This document shows, one piece after another, positions 1-13,390 of a stretch of DNA of 38,500 nucleotides. Origin of the DNA: Chrysomallon squamiferum (lineage: Eukaryota; Mollusca; Gastropoda; Neomphalida; Peltospiridae). The DNA lies in the NCBI GenBank assembly GCA_012295275.1, contig CM022674.1:15179453-15217952 (forward strand). Reading direction: 5' to 3'. The first letter of the stretch is position 1, and each line of letters opens with the position of its first letter. Both the position numbers and the translations under genes were made by a program. The notes below the pieces were generated by a model. That model made no database searches. It had not been told where the DNA came from and saw only the letters and a list, made by a program, of their open reading frames with translations.

Positions 1-325
1 ATAACAGAAATTTAAGTGTTTATACCAATTTGTATAGTGGATATTAAATAGACCATCATAATAAAATTTCCTTTAAAAGAATGTGAAAAATAACTGTTTT
101 TAATTAACAGAATCTTACTAATTTTGACAGATAAAGGGAAAAGGATATTAATTAATAATATCATTTGCTTTAAAACATATTAAAATTTACTGCTTACATA
201 AGTAAAAAGGTAATAGAGATTCAGCGGTAACACGTTTTACTTTTAAAGTATGTTATTAAAGTTTCTTACATCAGAAGACTTATACGTGGAAAATAAATAT
301 AGTACATGATATTTCTTTTATTTTG

Positions 326-328
<3 letters not shown>

Positions 329-414
<86 letters not shown>
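329..414 (+). repeat. (GA)n array
   Basis: About 43 uninterrupted GA units, in the intron downstream (minus sense) of the exon at 438-559. Confidence 0.97.
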
Positions 415-416
<2 letters not shown>

Positions 417-437
417 CATTGACAAAATAAGTTTTAC

Positions 438-559
438 CTAATCCAACGAGGTCGACAATGTTGAGACATCGTTTCCGTCCACTGCCCTTGTGATTGTCCT
501 CCCCCCACACTTTCCTCCTGGTCAGAGTGTCCAGCACTCCCTCCATGTCCACATTGTGT
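438..559 (-). CDS. Internal exon of an unrecognised gene
   Basis: On the minus strand a pyrimidine-rich acceptor CTTACTTACTTACAG precedes 559 and a donor TTAG|GTAAAA follows 438. The 122-nt block has an open frame in phase with both borders: HNVDMEGVLDTLTRRKVWGE, DNHKGSGRKRCLNIVDLVGL. It is GC-richer than its flanks and has a normal globular-protein composition. I do not recognise the family. The next exon would lie left of the window. The GA array just after the donor lies in the intron. Confidence 0.6.
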
Positions 560-803
560 CTGTAAGTAAGTAAGTAAGTTGCAATTCATTAAGTACAGTG
601 TGTAATTAAATGAATAAACAAATAAAGAGATAAACAAACATGCAATAAATAGAAAAAGAATAAATAAATAAATAAATAAATGGAGAAAGGATGGATTGTA
701 AGGAAAATAAATGGATATGCCGATAGGCAGTCAAGTAAAAAGACAAACATATTAAAACACATAGACTAATATTAGTTAATGTTTACTTGTTAGTGATTTG
801 CAT

Positions 804-1010
804 GTGTGGATTGTGTGTGTGTATGTGTCAGTCTATGGATGTGTGTTCATGTGTATTCATATGTGTCTGAGTGTGTATGTGTGTATGTGTATGAGTATGT
901 GTACGTGTATGAGTGTTGTGTATATGTGTGTATTTGTATGTATGTGTGTGTGTTTGTGTGTGTGTGTGCGTGTGTGTGTATGTTTGTGTGTGTGTGTTTG
1001 TGTGTGTACT
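804..1010 (+). repeat. (TG)n-rich imperfect array
   Basis: About 200 nt of TG units with TATG, TTTG and GAGTG interruptions. Confidence 0.9.
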
Positions 1011-1308
1011 AACTCCAATATATCTATGTTTATATACTTTGATACACATAGACAGTTTTATGTAAAAGTTGGACATGTTTGTTTTTGCTGTGTGCCTGTC
1101 ATTTCTTCTTGTTTTTATATCCTTTCAACAGTAATTCCGTATCTTGAAGTAATCCATCCATTCCTAAATTAATTATTTTAAACAATTAGTTTTAAAAAGT
1201 CCCTGTTTCCAGAAAAAGAAGCCAAAAAAAAAAAAAAAAAAAAACATTAAAGAAAAAATAACAACAGAAAAAGAAAGAAAGAAAAAAGAAACACAAACCT
1301 GTTACAAA

Positions 1309-1341
<33 letters not shown>

Positions 1342-1684
1342 AACAAAAACAACAAAGAAACAAAGAGGAGAAAATAAAAAGAAAGGATGAGGAAAAAATC
1401 CTAACGAAGCAGGAAATACACTTAGAAATAAAATTAAAGAACAAAGAAAAGAAAAAAAAAAAAAAAAAAGACATAAGAAAATCACTCTTTTATTGTTAAT
1501 TCAGTTTTGTGTTTCTTTAGGAAGAAAAAGTAGGTCAAACTGACAAACGGTTAATCTATGTCTTTTCCGCACAAACATCACACAAACAGATTAATACACA
1601 AAAAAAAAAAAAAAATAAATAAAATAAAAATAATAATATAAATAAAACAAACAAACAAACAAAAAATAAAGAAATAAAGAAGGA

Positions 1685-1728
<44 letters not shown>

Positions 1729-2191
1729 AAAGAAAAAGAAAATAAGTTAAAAAGAAAAAGAACAAACAATGACAACAACGACAACAACAACAACAAAAAA
1801 ATATATACAACGAAAAAAAACTTGTACGAAAACATATCCGAACATAGCCTGAACAGATCTGCAGGGATAAAATATCAGGAAGTTATTAATCTAAACTTAT
1901 TTTTTTCTTTTTTATAACGAGTTAAAAGATAAAAACTGCAGTGGAACAAATATTTCATGTAAGCCTGCCTGGCATCAGCGAGATATTTTAAACTAATCTT
2001 TATAAAGTCGGAATATGCCGAGTTTAGACGAGATGTTGCCTCGGAGGCCGAACAACATCGAAACAAATTCTTAACTCGGATCAGTCGCCTTTAGTCAAAT
2101 AAATATTTTATTTTTAACTTTATATCCTGATGGTTTTTTTTTTTGTTTTTATTTTTTATTTTTTACTTTAATATTTTTTTGGGGGGTATGG

Positions 2192-2195
<4 letters not shown>

Positions 2196-2280
<85 letters not shown>
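2196..2280 (+). repeat. (CT)n array
   Basis: About 39 CT units with one TCTG interruption near the end, then degenerate TTTC/CTCC sequence. Confidence 0.95.
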
Positions 2281-2281
<1 letters not shown>

Positions 2282-2740
2282 TTCTCCTTCTTTCTCTTTC
2301 TCTCTCCCTCTTTCTCCACAAAATAAAAAGATAATAAAGAAATAAAGAAAACAAAAAAGAAAATGAAAAGAAAAGAAAAGACATAAGATAAATATTAATT
2401 TTTATATTCGGAACAATAGACTTAAGGCCGGATATTTAAAGTTCTTAAAGAGAGTTAAAATTAGAAAACGCTACAGTGCAATTAAACAAATATTCATTTA
2501 ATTTAGTTAACTACGACTGCTTGTATTGTAATAACAACAAAGAAAACATCACCAAAGAAATAAAACTTTGCTAATAATGAAACATTAAACAACACAACGA
2601 ACAAAAATCGATCTTTAGTTGATAATTAGTATTCATAAAAACTGTCATTGTTTGTTTGTTTTGTTCCTTTTTTTTCTTCTTTTTTATTATTATTATTATT
2701 TTTTAAATTATTATTATTAATTTTATTTTATTTTATTATT

Positions 2741-2824
2741 ATTAGTAGTAGTAGCAGTAATAGTGGTAGTAGTAGCACTAGTAGTAGCAGCAGTAGTAGT
2801 AGTAGTAGTAGTAGTAGTAATAGA
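2741..2824 (+). repeat. (AGT)n array
   Basis: Triplet array of AGT with AGC and AAT variants, preceded by a TTA-rich stretch. Confidence 0.9.
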
Positions 2825-3364
2825 CGAGTAGTATTATCATTATTATTATTTTAATTACAATCATCATTTTCAATCGTTCTTGTTTCCTATTATCTTTACA
2901 TCTCCTTTCTTTTCGCTCTGTCTGTCTGTCTGTTATTTAATTGTTTAACAACGTTTCAAAACGCTGTTTTCGCAGAGCTGTAAAAATCTAATTAAAGATG
3001 TGATAACAAAGTCTTTTTCTAGCTAATTGCCTTTAAACTGTGTATTTGCACCTCTTGGCATTTTACCAAATTACGTCGTCAAATAACGGTTTATTAACGG
3101 TACTGTTTTGTCTCACACCGAAGTGCCTCTTTTACCGTGGGTTTTCGATAAACAGTCATTTCTTTTCTAAGCTGGTCGTTCGTTTAGAAAAAAAAAAAAA
3201 AAAAAAAAAAAAATTGTGTTGATGGCAGAAGTTTAGAGTTTCAATGAAGGTAGACAGTTAGTTGTTTGTTTTGTTGTTGTGTTGTTGTGTTTTGATTTTG
3301 ACCAAACATTTTAATTTTATTTTTAGTTTCAAATCACATCCACTGTTTGTCCAATGAAATATTG

Positions 3365-3600
3365 TCTACAACATACATACATACACGTACATACATATAC
3401 ACACAAAGATATATATATATATATGTATGTATGTATATATATATATGTATATACATACATAAATACATATGTACATACATACACATCAACACAGAGACAT
3501 ATATACATACATACATGTGTGTGTGTGTGTGTGTGTGTAGTAATATATATATATATATATATATTACTACACAACATACACACACACACACACGCACACA
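3365..3600 (+). repeat. Compound TACA/TA/GT/CA array with palindromic core
   Basis: TACA, TATG, TA, GT and CA blocks in succession. A perfect 38-nt palindrome lies at 3535-3572: GTGTAGTAAT, then alternating AT, then ATTACTACAC, flanked by GT and CA arms that extend the pairing imperfectly. Confidence 0.9.
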
Positions 3601-4980
3601 CCAACCTACATATGTGCATAGATATATCCTGAGACAAAGACATTGACATATTAACAAATATAACCTTTGCCAGAGTAATTATTGATGCTGTATTTTATAA
3701 AGACAAAACCCCTGAAAATCACAACAGTCTTTGATCAAATTATAAATACTGATAATATCAAATAAACAGTTCTCTTTCACCGTGTTTTCACAGAAAACAA
3801 GAACAGAATCATCAAGCTGTCTAGATTGTGTATAACACTAATCTCTTGTCTTTGAGGTATTTTTGAACATATTGATTCAGTCCATGAACGAGAATTGCTA
3901 ATGTTTTTACTAACAACGACACAGGAAATAAATTCATAACATCAACAAGATAATTATCGATCGTTGTATAATCTTAACAACGTGCTGAAAATTCGATTAT
4001 CACGCGTGTCCGTAATTCCCGCGTGATTTATACTCCGTTAATAGCGTAACGGATTCATAACGGTAACTGTACAGTTGAATGTCCTGTAAATAATAATCAT
4101 ACGAAAACGCTCAGATTTTATTACTTTTTGAAATAGGATCTATTTCCCGTTCCAATCATTGTTCTACAATTCATTTATCAGGCGCCTGGGGATATGCTTT
4201 GCTATCTATGGGAAGGTGAATGTAAAAAAAATGCTTTCTGCTAACTTCAGAAATAGTAGCTGATTGCGTGGATGTGGTGTGTTCCTCTTTAGTTATCTCT
4301 GTGTGGTGCTTGTCTATCACTGTGTACGAACTGCATAACAGTAGAATGAAAATGTTTAAGAGGAAAGGTAAAAGAATAAATAAATAAATAAATAAATAAA
4401 CAAACAAATAAACAAACAACAAAAATAAACAAAATAAAAAAAAAAAAAATAAATAAATAAATAAAAATAATGGGATAATAACAAATATTTTCTTCTAACA
4501 GATGAAAAAAAAAAATAATATTAGCATGAAGAAGAGCAAGTACAATAACAACCGTAAAAAAAAATATAAATATAAAAATGATAATAAAATCAAGGTAGGA
4601 GACAGAATCATTGCCTGTATTAAGTTGACAATGATAAATTCATAATTGATAATGTGCGTGATCGCGCATTTATTTCCAGGTTTAATATTACGTCTGATTA
4701 ATTTTTATGCAATCTTCTAGATCACCCTGACATAGGCAAACAACTGTTAAAACCTAACAAAAGCAGCTAGAGTTTTTCTATTCTAATCCTGGCAATAAAC
4801 ACACAGCTAATATTAATTATTTTATGCAAGTGAAGGAAACTGGCAATAGTCGTATACTAACAAAATAATTGTATACATAAGTACATTTCACTTACAGTGT
4901 AACATCAGTATGGATTAACAGCGTAAAACAATACAGCAGCAGTGTTGAAGACGAACTGAATTCGTGACGTGATATCTTTA

Positions 4981-4988
4981 TGACGTCA
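4981..4988 (+). promoter_or_regulatory. CRE palindrome TGACGTCA
   Basis: Perfect CREB/ATF site, with a half-site GTGACGTGA 16 nt upstream. No promoter is recognised beside it. Confidence 0.3.
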
Positions 4989-5219
4989 CAATGGCTTGAC
5001 CTTTCACCTCGAGTGAGACAAACTAGGTTCAAGTATTATTATTATTTTGTTTATTTACTTTCTCTCTCTTTGTCGTTCACACATGCACACACAGATTATA
5101 TCTGTCTGTCCATCTATCGATCTGTCTGTCTATTCATCTATCTGTATCTACATCTATATCTACCTAAAGTATTAATCTTTCTTTTTCAGAGCAATAATAT
5201 TGAAAAATCTATATGTTGT

Positions 5220-5250
<31 letters not shown>

Positions 5251-5467
5251 AAAAAATAAATAAATAAAGGATATTAATTTCTCTCAGTAATCTGTTTCTG
5301 ACAAGAAAATTCTTGAAATAAATCTTATTAATTCTTCTGCCAGTCTGTATAATTCGATATTAACAATGAAACGTTCAACGCAGTGATTCACCTTTTCAGC
5401 AGTAGCTCTGCTCTATATTTCATACAGAGAAATAATAACAAATGAAAGGTAATCCTTCAAAGACGTG

Positions 5468-5489
5468 TGACGTCATGATTTTGACGTCA
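5468..5489 (+). promoter_or_regulatory. Two CRE palindromes 14 bp apart
   Basis: TGACGTCA occurs at 5468-5475 and 5482-5489. Perfect bZIP sites this close together are unlikely by chance in AT-rich DNA. Confidence 0.4.
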
Positions 5490-5757
5490 TAGGAAAGAAA
5501 GAAATAATAGTAAAAAAAAAAAAAAAGAAAGAAACAATCAGTGGACAACGATGAAAATAACAGATAAATAAATCAGTTAATTTATTAATTAATAATGATG
5601 ATGATGAATAAGTATATAAATAAACAAAAGAAGAAGTTTAAAAAAGGATAAAAGATAGAGATAAGAATAACAAGTCCTAAAGCAATATATTTTTCAAAAT
5701 AATTAGTTTTCCTATATAGTAACAGAAACAAAAAGGAGTAATTAGCCTAAGGGCGGG

Positions 5758-5760
5758 GGA

Positions 5761-5823
<63 letters not shown>

Positions 5824-5842
5824 TATAATTATAATTATAATT
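5758..5842 (+). repeat. (AAT)n array
   Basis: About 20 AAT units, then (AATTAT)n-like sequence. Confidence 0.93.
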
Positions 5843-6091
5843 AAAAAAATAAATAAATAAGGTACTAAGAATTATATATTTGTGTGTGTTTGTGCATGTG
5901 TGTGTATATTTATATATGTATGTATGCATGTATATATGTATGTGTTTCTGTATGTACGTATATATGTGTGTTTACGTTTTGTACATATTAATTTATGCTT
6001 TGTTTATGTTTATATGTACTTATATGTGTATGAATGTATGTGTGTGTATGTTTGTGTGAGTTGTGTGTGTGCGTGAGAGAGACAAACAGAC

Positions 6092-6304
<213 letters not shown>

Positions 6305-7452
6305 AAGTAGATTCCATTGATATATCTTTAGAAATCGAATCAGGGATGAAGTTTTGTGTTTTGCAGACATTTATATTCTTTTCATACCACTTCCATCGTC
6401 CATCTTCTGTGTGTTTATAATGATACGACTACTTAAATATTAGTAACCATGGAACACTCTGAGCTTTATTGAGCTTTACTAATTCACGATTTTTTTTTTT
6501 TTTTTTTTTTTTTACAGTTTTTCGTCAGAATCTTGAAACTGAAACAAGGAAAATTCGACATAACATTGACATATTATCTTTTCTTTCATGTTATTTTCAT
6601 AACATATTCATACAGAGTTTGAGTCAAAATCTCAAAAAACCGAAGGATGATCGCGTTATATGTTTCATTGTTTGATGAAAAATCATCATCTGACGTAGAG
6701 GGTCACAGATTAATGGCGCTAACTGCAGTGGGTGAAAGAACTTCAGACGTGAAACATTTTAAACATCCACAGACAGTGAAATATGTATCGATTATCTATC
6801 AGTAGATAGCAGATCATATAACTCATTTCCGTTATCTTTAAATATTCATTGTATGCATTTCCTCTTTGTAGGTGTAACTATCATATGTCGTTGCATTATT
6901 AATAACAAATATATACAATTTCAACTGTTCGTTTAGACTGTTGTTTCATTTATTATTTTATTTTTTATTTTTGTTTGTGTGTGTGTGTGTGTGTGTGTTT
7001 GAATAGAAATATACTGTCTGATTATCATATAAACGTATTTACATTAAATATTTAATAAATGTTTTCAAATGTTATACTTTTATATTATGACTAATAACAG
7101 GAAGACCAGAAGAAGAAGAAGAAGGCGAAGATGACGAAGAAGAATAAAAATAAGAAAAGGAAAAAGAGTGGATATATAAATCATGAGAAAAAGAAGGGAA
7201 AAAAAAGAATTAAGTGAGAAAAAGTTATATAACAATAAAAACATGAAAATTAACTAAAAAATAACAAAAAACCACAACAGCAAAAATAACAAAACAGTAT
7301 TAGAACGAAACAGAGTTGCAAGCGAAAAAAAATAACAGTTATTAACGTGTTTAATAACACTAACAATTTCAAACACTACGTTTCATCAAAACGTTTCAAA
7401 GATAAATCTCGTTATAAATATTTAATTTTTAATTTTTCACTGACATCTTACC

Positions 7453-7860
7453 TTGCAATTCCTAACAACAACAACAGCTGAGGAAAATCCTGTTCAGAGA
7501 TCACACGCAGATTCGTCGACGATTACTTGTAATCAAGGCACGAATCTTCTGCCGTATTTCAATCGAATCTCCAGCACCCAGTGAGAATCATCAACCTGTG
7601 ATTCGTCCGTCAGACCGAACGTCACAAACCAGCAGACGACAGCGCGCGCGCGCTATCCTGGAAACAGATCATCAAACCATATCTCGTGCGTTCGATACTT
7701 GTTTGTCCGAGTGGCGAAGTCCGCGCTGCGTCTTCTCGCTGTCTGTTGTTGAACCTTCTGAAAGGCTGCGGCCGTAGTCTGCGATACTCCGTCCTGACAT
7801 CACCAAACACGGTGAAGACGTGGCCGAGACGCACTGAGTTGAAATAATATTTCTGCACGT
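7453..7860 (-). other. GC- and CpG-rich block ending in a splice donor: probable first exon or promoter of a leftward gene
   Basis: The block has many CpGs (for example GCGCGCGCGC near 7644) in otherwise AT-rich DNA. On the minus strand it ends at GGAATTGCAAG|GTAAGATG, a strong donor near 7460. A 78-codon frame (7858-7622) starts at an internal ATG, but it does not run to the donor and its Arg-rich product is not recognised, so the block looks like a 5' UTR exon. It could belong to the same leftward gene as the exon at 438-559; that link is a guess. Confidence 0.4.
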
Positions 7861-9550
7861 AAAATGAATCGATAAATGATAGGGCTAAACCGGTGGAGAA
7901 TTAGCATTACCTAGTTGCAATGAAATTGAATTTGAGACATAAACTATGTTGTTGTTTTTTTGTCGGGTTTTTGTAGCTTGAAGAATGGTGAAAAGTTAAA
8001 TGGATTTTTTTTTAAATTTTTATGTATGGGGAATTTTGGTCTTTATTTGTGCGTGAGTGAGCATGTTTTTTTCTTGTGTTTTGGTGGGTTTTTTTTAAAG
8101 TTTTGATTATTGTTTTTTTCAGATAATAGGCTATATATTCTACTTTGATTTTTTTATCTGGTACAGCTTTGTATTCCAATAGAATTATCTGTCTTTAGAT
8201 GTTACTGTGTGCGTGTTCACTGTCACGTGTCTTCCTTTATTTTTCATTGATGTTTTTTTCTGTATTTGTTGTAATGTTGTTTTTCTGTGTGTAGTGCTTG
8301 TAAAGCACAGATATATCTATGTGTTCATTGTATCACTGTTATATAGGTTAACGACCTGCTAAATCTGATGTATAATAAACGTAGAACAAATGGAGAAAAA
8401 CTGTTATTAAAGGGCCGCCTGGAGGCAACAAACCTTTCGATTGCGATAAAATCAACTGAGATCAAATACAACATATGTTGTCTTAGGGTTCAACCACGCA
8501 AGTCGTGTCTCAGGCGAATGACGATCCACACGTCATCAAACAATTTAACAACAAGTGCATCTCAGAAGAAAAAAAGAAAATTAAAGAATAAATTAATTTC
8601 AGTTTTACATCAGTGATGAAACCGTCTTGCACTGAAGTGGGCATTTTCTGGTTTCCATCGACAGACTGGGAGACTTATTTGCTTGAGGCGATTTATGGCT
8701 ATCTAAATAAACAGCCAACAAGCAAACGACTTTCATTCGAGTAAAATCATTTCTGTGTCGTGCTGATTGTTTAGATCATTCTGGGTTGAAGCACCCCGTG
8801 CCTGTCTCGGTCGATACATTGAAATATCAAAATCAGACAGTTTTGTATTATTCAACAGTTAACAGATCTGCATACAAATAAATTCGATTCAGTGTAATAC
8901 CATATTCATTGTACTGTTCATCTGGTGTTCGTGCACGCCTTGTCTGGGCTCTGTAGACAAACACGACAATCAGTAGATTTAAGAAAAATAGCCGCAACAG
9001 AGAAAACAATGACTGCAACAGTTGTTCCTATTTGAACAAAAACAAAACGAAAAAAACAGCGTCTATTAACTTTACAAAAATAATAATAAAATGACTTTCA
9101 ATAAAGTGACGACTACTATAAAATGAAAACAAATAAATAAATAAATATATAAATAAAATAGTAATTTAAAGAAATGACAGTAAATATTAATTATTTATTG
9201 TCTAGTGGTGGATTTGATCTTGTATTGTAATCACATCTTCGATGTGTATGTGTTACGCCAGGGGCATGGTTGATTTTACAAATTCTTTTTTATAGCAAAG
9301 AAAAGGTCAAAGAATTTTCTGTAAATTACTTCAGAATTTTAGTTGACAGATTTTTAAATAAAGGCCGCCGAAAAGCACATTGGCTGAGAGCATCAACAGC
9401 AGTAGCAACGACGACGACGACAACAACAACAACAATAATAACAACAACAACAACAATAATATAATAATAATAATAATAACGAAGATAGAAGAAGAAAAAT
9501 GAGAAGAATAAGAAAAACAGCAACAACAACAACCACAGCCATAATACTAT

Positions 9551-9603
<53 letters not shown>

Positions 9604-10973
9604 ATAATAATAATAATAATGGATTAATAATAATATTATCATACGCATGTTTACAAAGACAAAAAAGTACTGAAAGAATATCTAACATTCTAAGAAAATG
9701 ATAAAATAACAATAAATGAATGATAGAATGAATGAAAGTAGAGATGAACAGAAGAAAGCAATTAAGAAAAAATACAGTAAGGAAAGAATTAAAGAAAGAA
9801 AAAGAAAGAAAACACAGAAGAAAAAAAAATATAAAAAAAAAGAAAAAGAAAAGGAAAATAAACAAAAACAACAACAAAAAAAAATATGAAAAAGGAAGGA
9901 AAACAAAACAAAAAAAAAAAAAATGTGGAAATGATCCAAATAAAAGAAAAAAATTAATTAATTAAAAGTGAAAACAAATTATTATTTCTTCACTGATTTA
10001 TTAGTTTGATATACTGTTTTTAATATTCTTTTTATTTTTTATTTTATAGATCATTTCTTATGTTGTACACACACAAAAAAAGATTAGTTCCAGCAATAAG
10101 AAATATGATTCACAATAATCATGTATTCTGATAGCCATCATGTTTGTAACATATATTTTTCACCATCTTTTTCATATGTATCAAAATAAATTGCATGGCG
10201 GGTACAGAATATCATAAAGATGGGGAACCCTCTAGACGTTACCAGTATTTCTTTCCACAAACACACGAACTGGAAACCCCACCTAGAATTCTTCCCTTGT
10301 AAACTGATCTAGCTGTTCGTTCCATGCTTTCGAGATTTCCTATCAAACCTCAGATACATTTCACAAAATGGCGTCATCTCTACTGCGAAAATACAAAAGA
10401 GCACACACAAAAAATATCAATTTAATCTTGCAATGATTTATGAAATACCTCTGTAAGTTAGTTCCAATTTGCATCCAGTATAATTTCAATCTGACGAATC
10501 TTTTTTTTTTTTCTGTCCTGTTTTTTCTCTTTTCCCTGCGGCTGTTTTTGTAAGTGATTACTGAAGTGAGCCATTTTTTTACTAAATAGCCTCCTTTTTT
10601 TTTTTTTTTTTTTTAATGTCGAAATTTCAAGATTTTTATATCAGTGATATGACTCAGTGTTCGAGCGATAACCTGAAGATTTATAGATCGACCCTCCCCG
10701 ACTTGTCAGTCCATGCTCAAATACCAGTCTCCGCAATATCAGAAATCAATTGATTCAGAAGATCACCTTGTAGTTTACCAGCTTCCAACAGAAGATGAAG
10801 AAGAAGATGAAGAAGAAGAAGATGATGAAGAAGAAGATGATAGTGATGTCGAAGAATAGGAAAAAAAAAATAATAATAATTTAAAGGAGCCAAATGGCAA
10901 AATATCTTTCATTGTAAAGAAATAAAATATTAACATACATATATATCGTTTTTCAAAACACACGAAATCTTGT

Positions 10974-11055
<82 letters not shown>

Positions 11056-11269
11056 GTATGAAGAAATAAACAAACATATAATCACACATTACTTGAACCT
11101 ACGTGGTTATTTCTAGATTCAGAAGCAGGAAAACAACTACAGCAACAAACATCACAAGTATGTCAACTGTCACTTACAACCGGTGTGAGCGGCGATTAGC
11201 GGAGAAAATAAGAAGTAAATTAATAATGACTGTAATCTCTTTTCTCTCGGTTCATTGTTGTTCGCAGAC
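7861..11269. other. Noncoding stretch with triplet arrays
   Basis: No gene is supported. The plus-strand frame at 8368-8616 (82 codons) has no splice or family support and is Lys/Thr/Ser-rich; I regard it as chance. Contents include AAC/AAT and CTA triplet arrays (9405-9620), A-rich purine DNA (9780-9960) and CA/TA arrays (10975-11054). Confidence 0.6.
10975..11054 (+). repeat. (CA)n(TA)n compound array
   Basis: CA units (10975-11022) pass into TA units (11023-11054). Confidence 0.93.
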
Positions 11270-11354
11270 ATCACACGTCAAATCGGAAACTGCGGAGACG
11301 CGGGTTTTGGAACCGGACTTCTGGTCAAGACGTGTCTCAGTGTCGTGTCTGGGG
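11270..11354 (+). CDS. Isolated exon candidate
   Basis: A very good acceptor (TTCATTGTTGTTCGCAG) precedes 11270 and a good donor (CTGGGG|GTGAGC) follows 11354. The 85-nt block is GC-rich and open in all three frames, so the frame cannot be chosen; the most protein-like reading gives ITRQIGNCGDAGFGTGLLVK. No partner exon is seen. It could also be part of a noncoding transcript or a repeat. Confidence 0.3.
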
Positions 11355-11429
11355 GTGAGCAGACATTCCCCCTTTCCTCATATTTTTTTTTTTTTTTTTT
11401 TATGAAACCTGATTTCTACTACTAGTTGT

Positions 11430-11720
11430 TGTTGTTGTTCTTCGTCGTCGTCGTCTTCTTCTTCTTCTTCATCTTCTTTTTCTTCTTCTTCTTCTTCTTC
11501 TTTTTCTTTCTCTTCTTCTTCTTCTTCTTCTTCTTCTTCTTCTTTTTTCTCCTTCTTCTTTTCATCATCATCATCTTCTTCTTCTTCTTATTCTTCATCT
11601 CCTTTTATTTCTTCTTCTTTCTCTTCTTTTTCTTCTTCTTCTTCTTCTTTTTCTTCTTTTTTCTTCTTCTTCTTCTTCTTCTTCTTTTTCATCTTCTTCT
11701 TCTTCTTCTTCTTCGTCTTA
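11430..11720 (+). repeat. Long pyrimidine tract, mainly (TTC)n
   Basis: Nearly 290 nt of almost pure pyrimidine built on TTC with TCG, TCA and TTT interruptions; complementary strand is (GAA)n. It is followed directly by (TTA)n. Confidence 0.9.
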
Positions 11721-11725
11721 TAATT

Positions 11726-11727
11726 AC

Positions 11728-11785
<58 letters not shown>

Positions 11786-11787
11786 TA
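11726..11787 (+). repeat. (TTA)n array
   Basis: About 20 near-perfect TTA units directly after the TTC tract. Confidence 0.9.
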
Positions 11788-11789
11788 TA

Positions 11790-12405
11790 ATTAAATTCAT
11801 TATTTCTTCATATCTCCTATCTGCATAATTACACCTCTTCTTTTCCGATGCTATGAATCCATCCCAATTTCATTTAAATAAACCAGAAACTTAGATTCTG
11901 ATAAATATTACATCTTCTCCAGCTAATACATATGTAATGGATTCGCGTTTCCATACTAGATAAAAATCAGAAATATTATTCTGCATTTATTTTCTTGTGT
12001 TCTTTCTTTTTTCTTACTGTAACACTGACATTTAGTTGTTTAAATTCTTATACCAGTCATTTTAAGCACAAAACACAGTTCATCTAAACTGTACATCTTC
12101 AGCAACTATAAGCACGTAATTACACAAACATAATATCAGTTACGTAGTTAAACGTATAATTCGCTGTGTGTAACTACATCTACGTCATTCGTAAGTGGCA
12201 GTATTCATGTCAGGCCATCCACTGCACATGCGTATTTAATATAAAGAAGTACACGTGCAAATTAAACTGCCGTTATTTGTTTTGTTAAAAGTATAATTTA
12301 CTGTATCTAATCTCTAGAATCAGATGGACAGAGATAGGGCAGATCTCGTAAATATTTGTCCATAAAAAGAGATGAATGTAGTGTTTATGTGTTTTCCCAT
12401 TTAGT

Positions 12406-12462
<57 letters not shown>

Positions 12463-13110
12463 CAGATTAATAATTTCTGAACGGGGAAACTACATCGTTT
12501 TACAAAGTTATTAAATATTAATTTTACCTATAAATGAGAAATGTGTTTATGTGGTTCACTGGCAGATAGACTGTCGCGAATAACAGTCATTATTTATTCG
12601 GTATGAATTGAATACAAACGAGGCAAATACATGAACTTGTTTATTAAACGAAAGCATGGTTTGAATCGCTAAGCAGTTCATATTAATAGTGATGAAGATA
12701 ATAAACAAAATGACAAAATCAGCATTTCTGCTCGGGAATGAATGAAATTTGTTTTAACGATTCATTAACATATTTTGTTTCTTTCACATTTGTGAAGTAT
12801 TAATAAGGATGTGACTGTCTTTCTGTCGAAAACTTTATTTTTCTTCTTTTTTTTCTTTCGTTTCACAAAAGCAGAACTTCTTTTTACAAACCTATCCACA
12901 GTGATATTTCAGAAGTAAAATTCAGACATGAATATTTCGTTCTATTAGTAAACGTGTGATGAATTCAGTTGTGTTACCGTACAATGAACGAATCAATCAT
13001 TCTGGCTTCAGCAATTGCCTCGTTTAACAATATATTTTATTATTTTATTTGGAGACAAAACAAATGATAGTTCCTTCTTTTACTTTTCTTTCCGAAATGG
13101 TTTTAATGAA
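11790..13110. other. AT-rich stretch without recognised gene
   Basis: Apart from a GA array at 12414-12461, I see only unique-looking AT-rich sequence with frequent stops in all frames. It separates the pyrimidine/TTA arrays from the transposon fragment downstream of the sulfotransferase gene. Confidence 0.6.
12414..12461 (+). repeat. (GA)n array
   Basis: About 24 uninterrupted units after a short CACACA. Confidence 0.95.
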
Positions 13111-13116
13111 ATGTTT

Positions 13117-13390
13117 ACATATGTTACAAGCTGAGTATCGTTTATCCGAAATGTTTGGTTCCGGAAATATTTCGGCTTTCTGGATTTTTAGAATGCTGTA
13201 GTACAAGCAGATAGCCTGAGAATAGGATCTAAGATTAAATGTGAATTCGATTTATACAGCTTATAAAACTATCCTGCAGTGATTTTTAATATAATGTGTA
13301 TTATAATTCTGTGCATACAGTAAAAGTTGTCTATCTGAACACTGCGAAAACTGTAAAATATCACTACTTCTGCTACTAAGCCTGGAATGC
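13117..13390 (+). mobile_element. Fragment resembling a widespread animal DNA-transposon end
   Basis: The sequence GAGTATCGTTTATCCGAAAT, followed by repeated TTTCGG/CCGGAAA words and then ATAGCCTGAG...TTTTTAAT...TTCTGTGCAT, resembles in order the end of an old Tigger-like (Tc1/mariner superfamily) nonautonomous repeat known from many animals. No second terminus was found, so this is a single-ended fossil. The comparison is from memory only. It lies about 400 bp downstream of the sulfotransferase stop codon. Confidence 0.4.

Noticed and set aside
5221-5247. TATATA runs as promoters
   Set aside because: TA arrays occur throughout; only those with an initiator and ATG at the right spacing were kept.
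9326-9877. 183-codon minus-strand frame
   Set aside because: Phe-, Leu- and Val-rich product of A-rich and triplet-repeat DNA.
11426-11794. 122-codon Phe/Leu/Ile frame
   Set aside because: It is the TTC/TTA tract read in frame.
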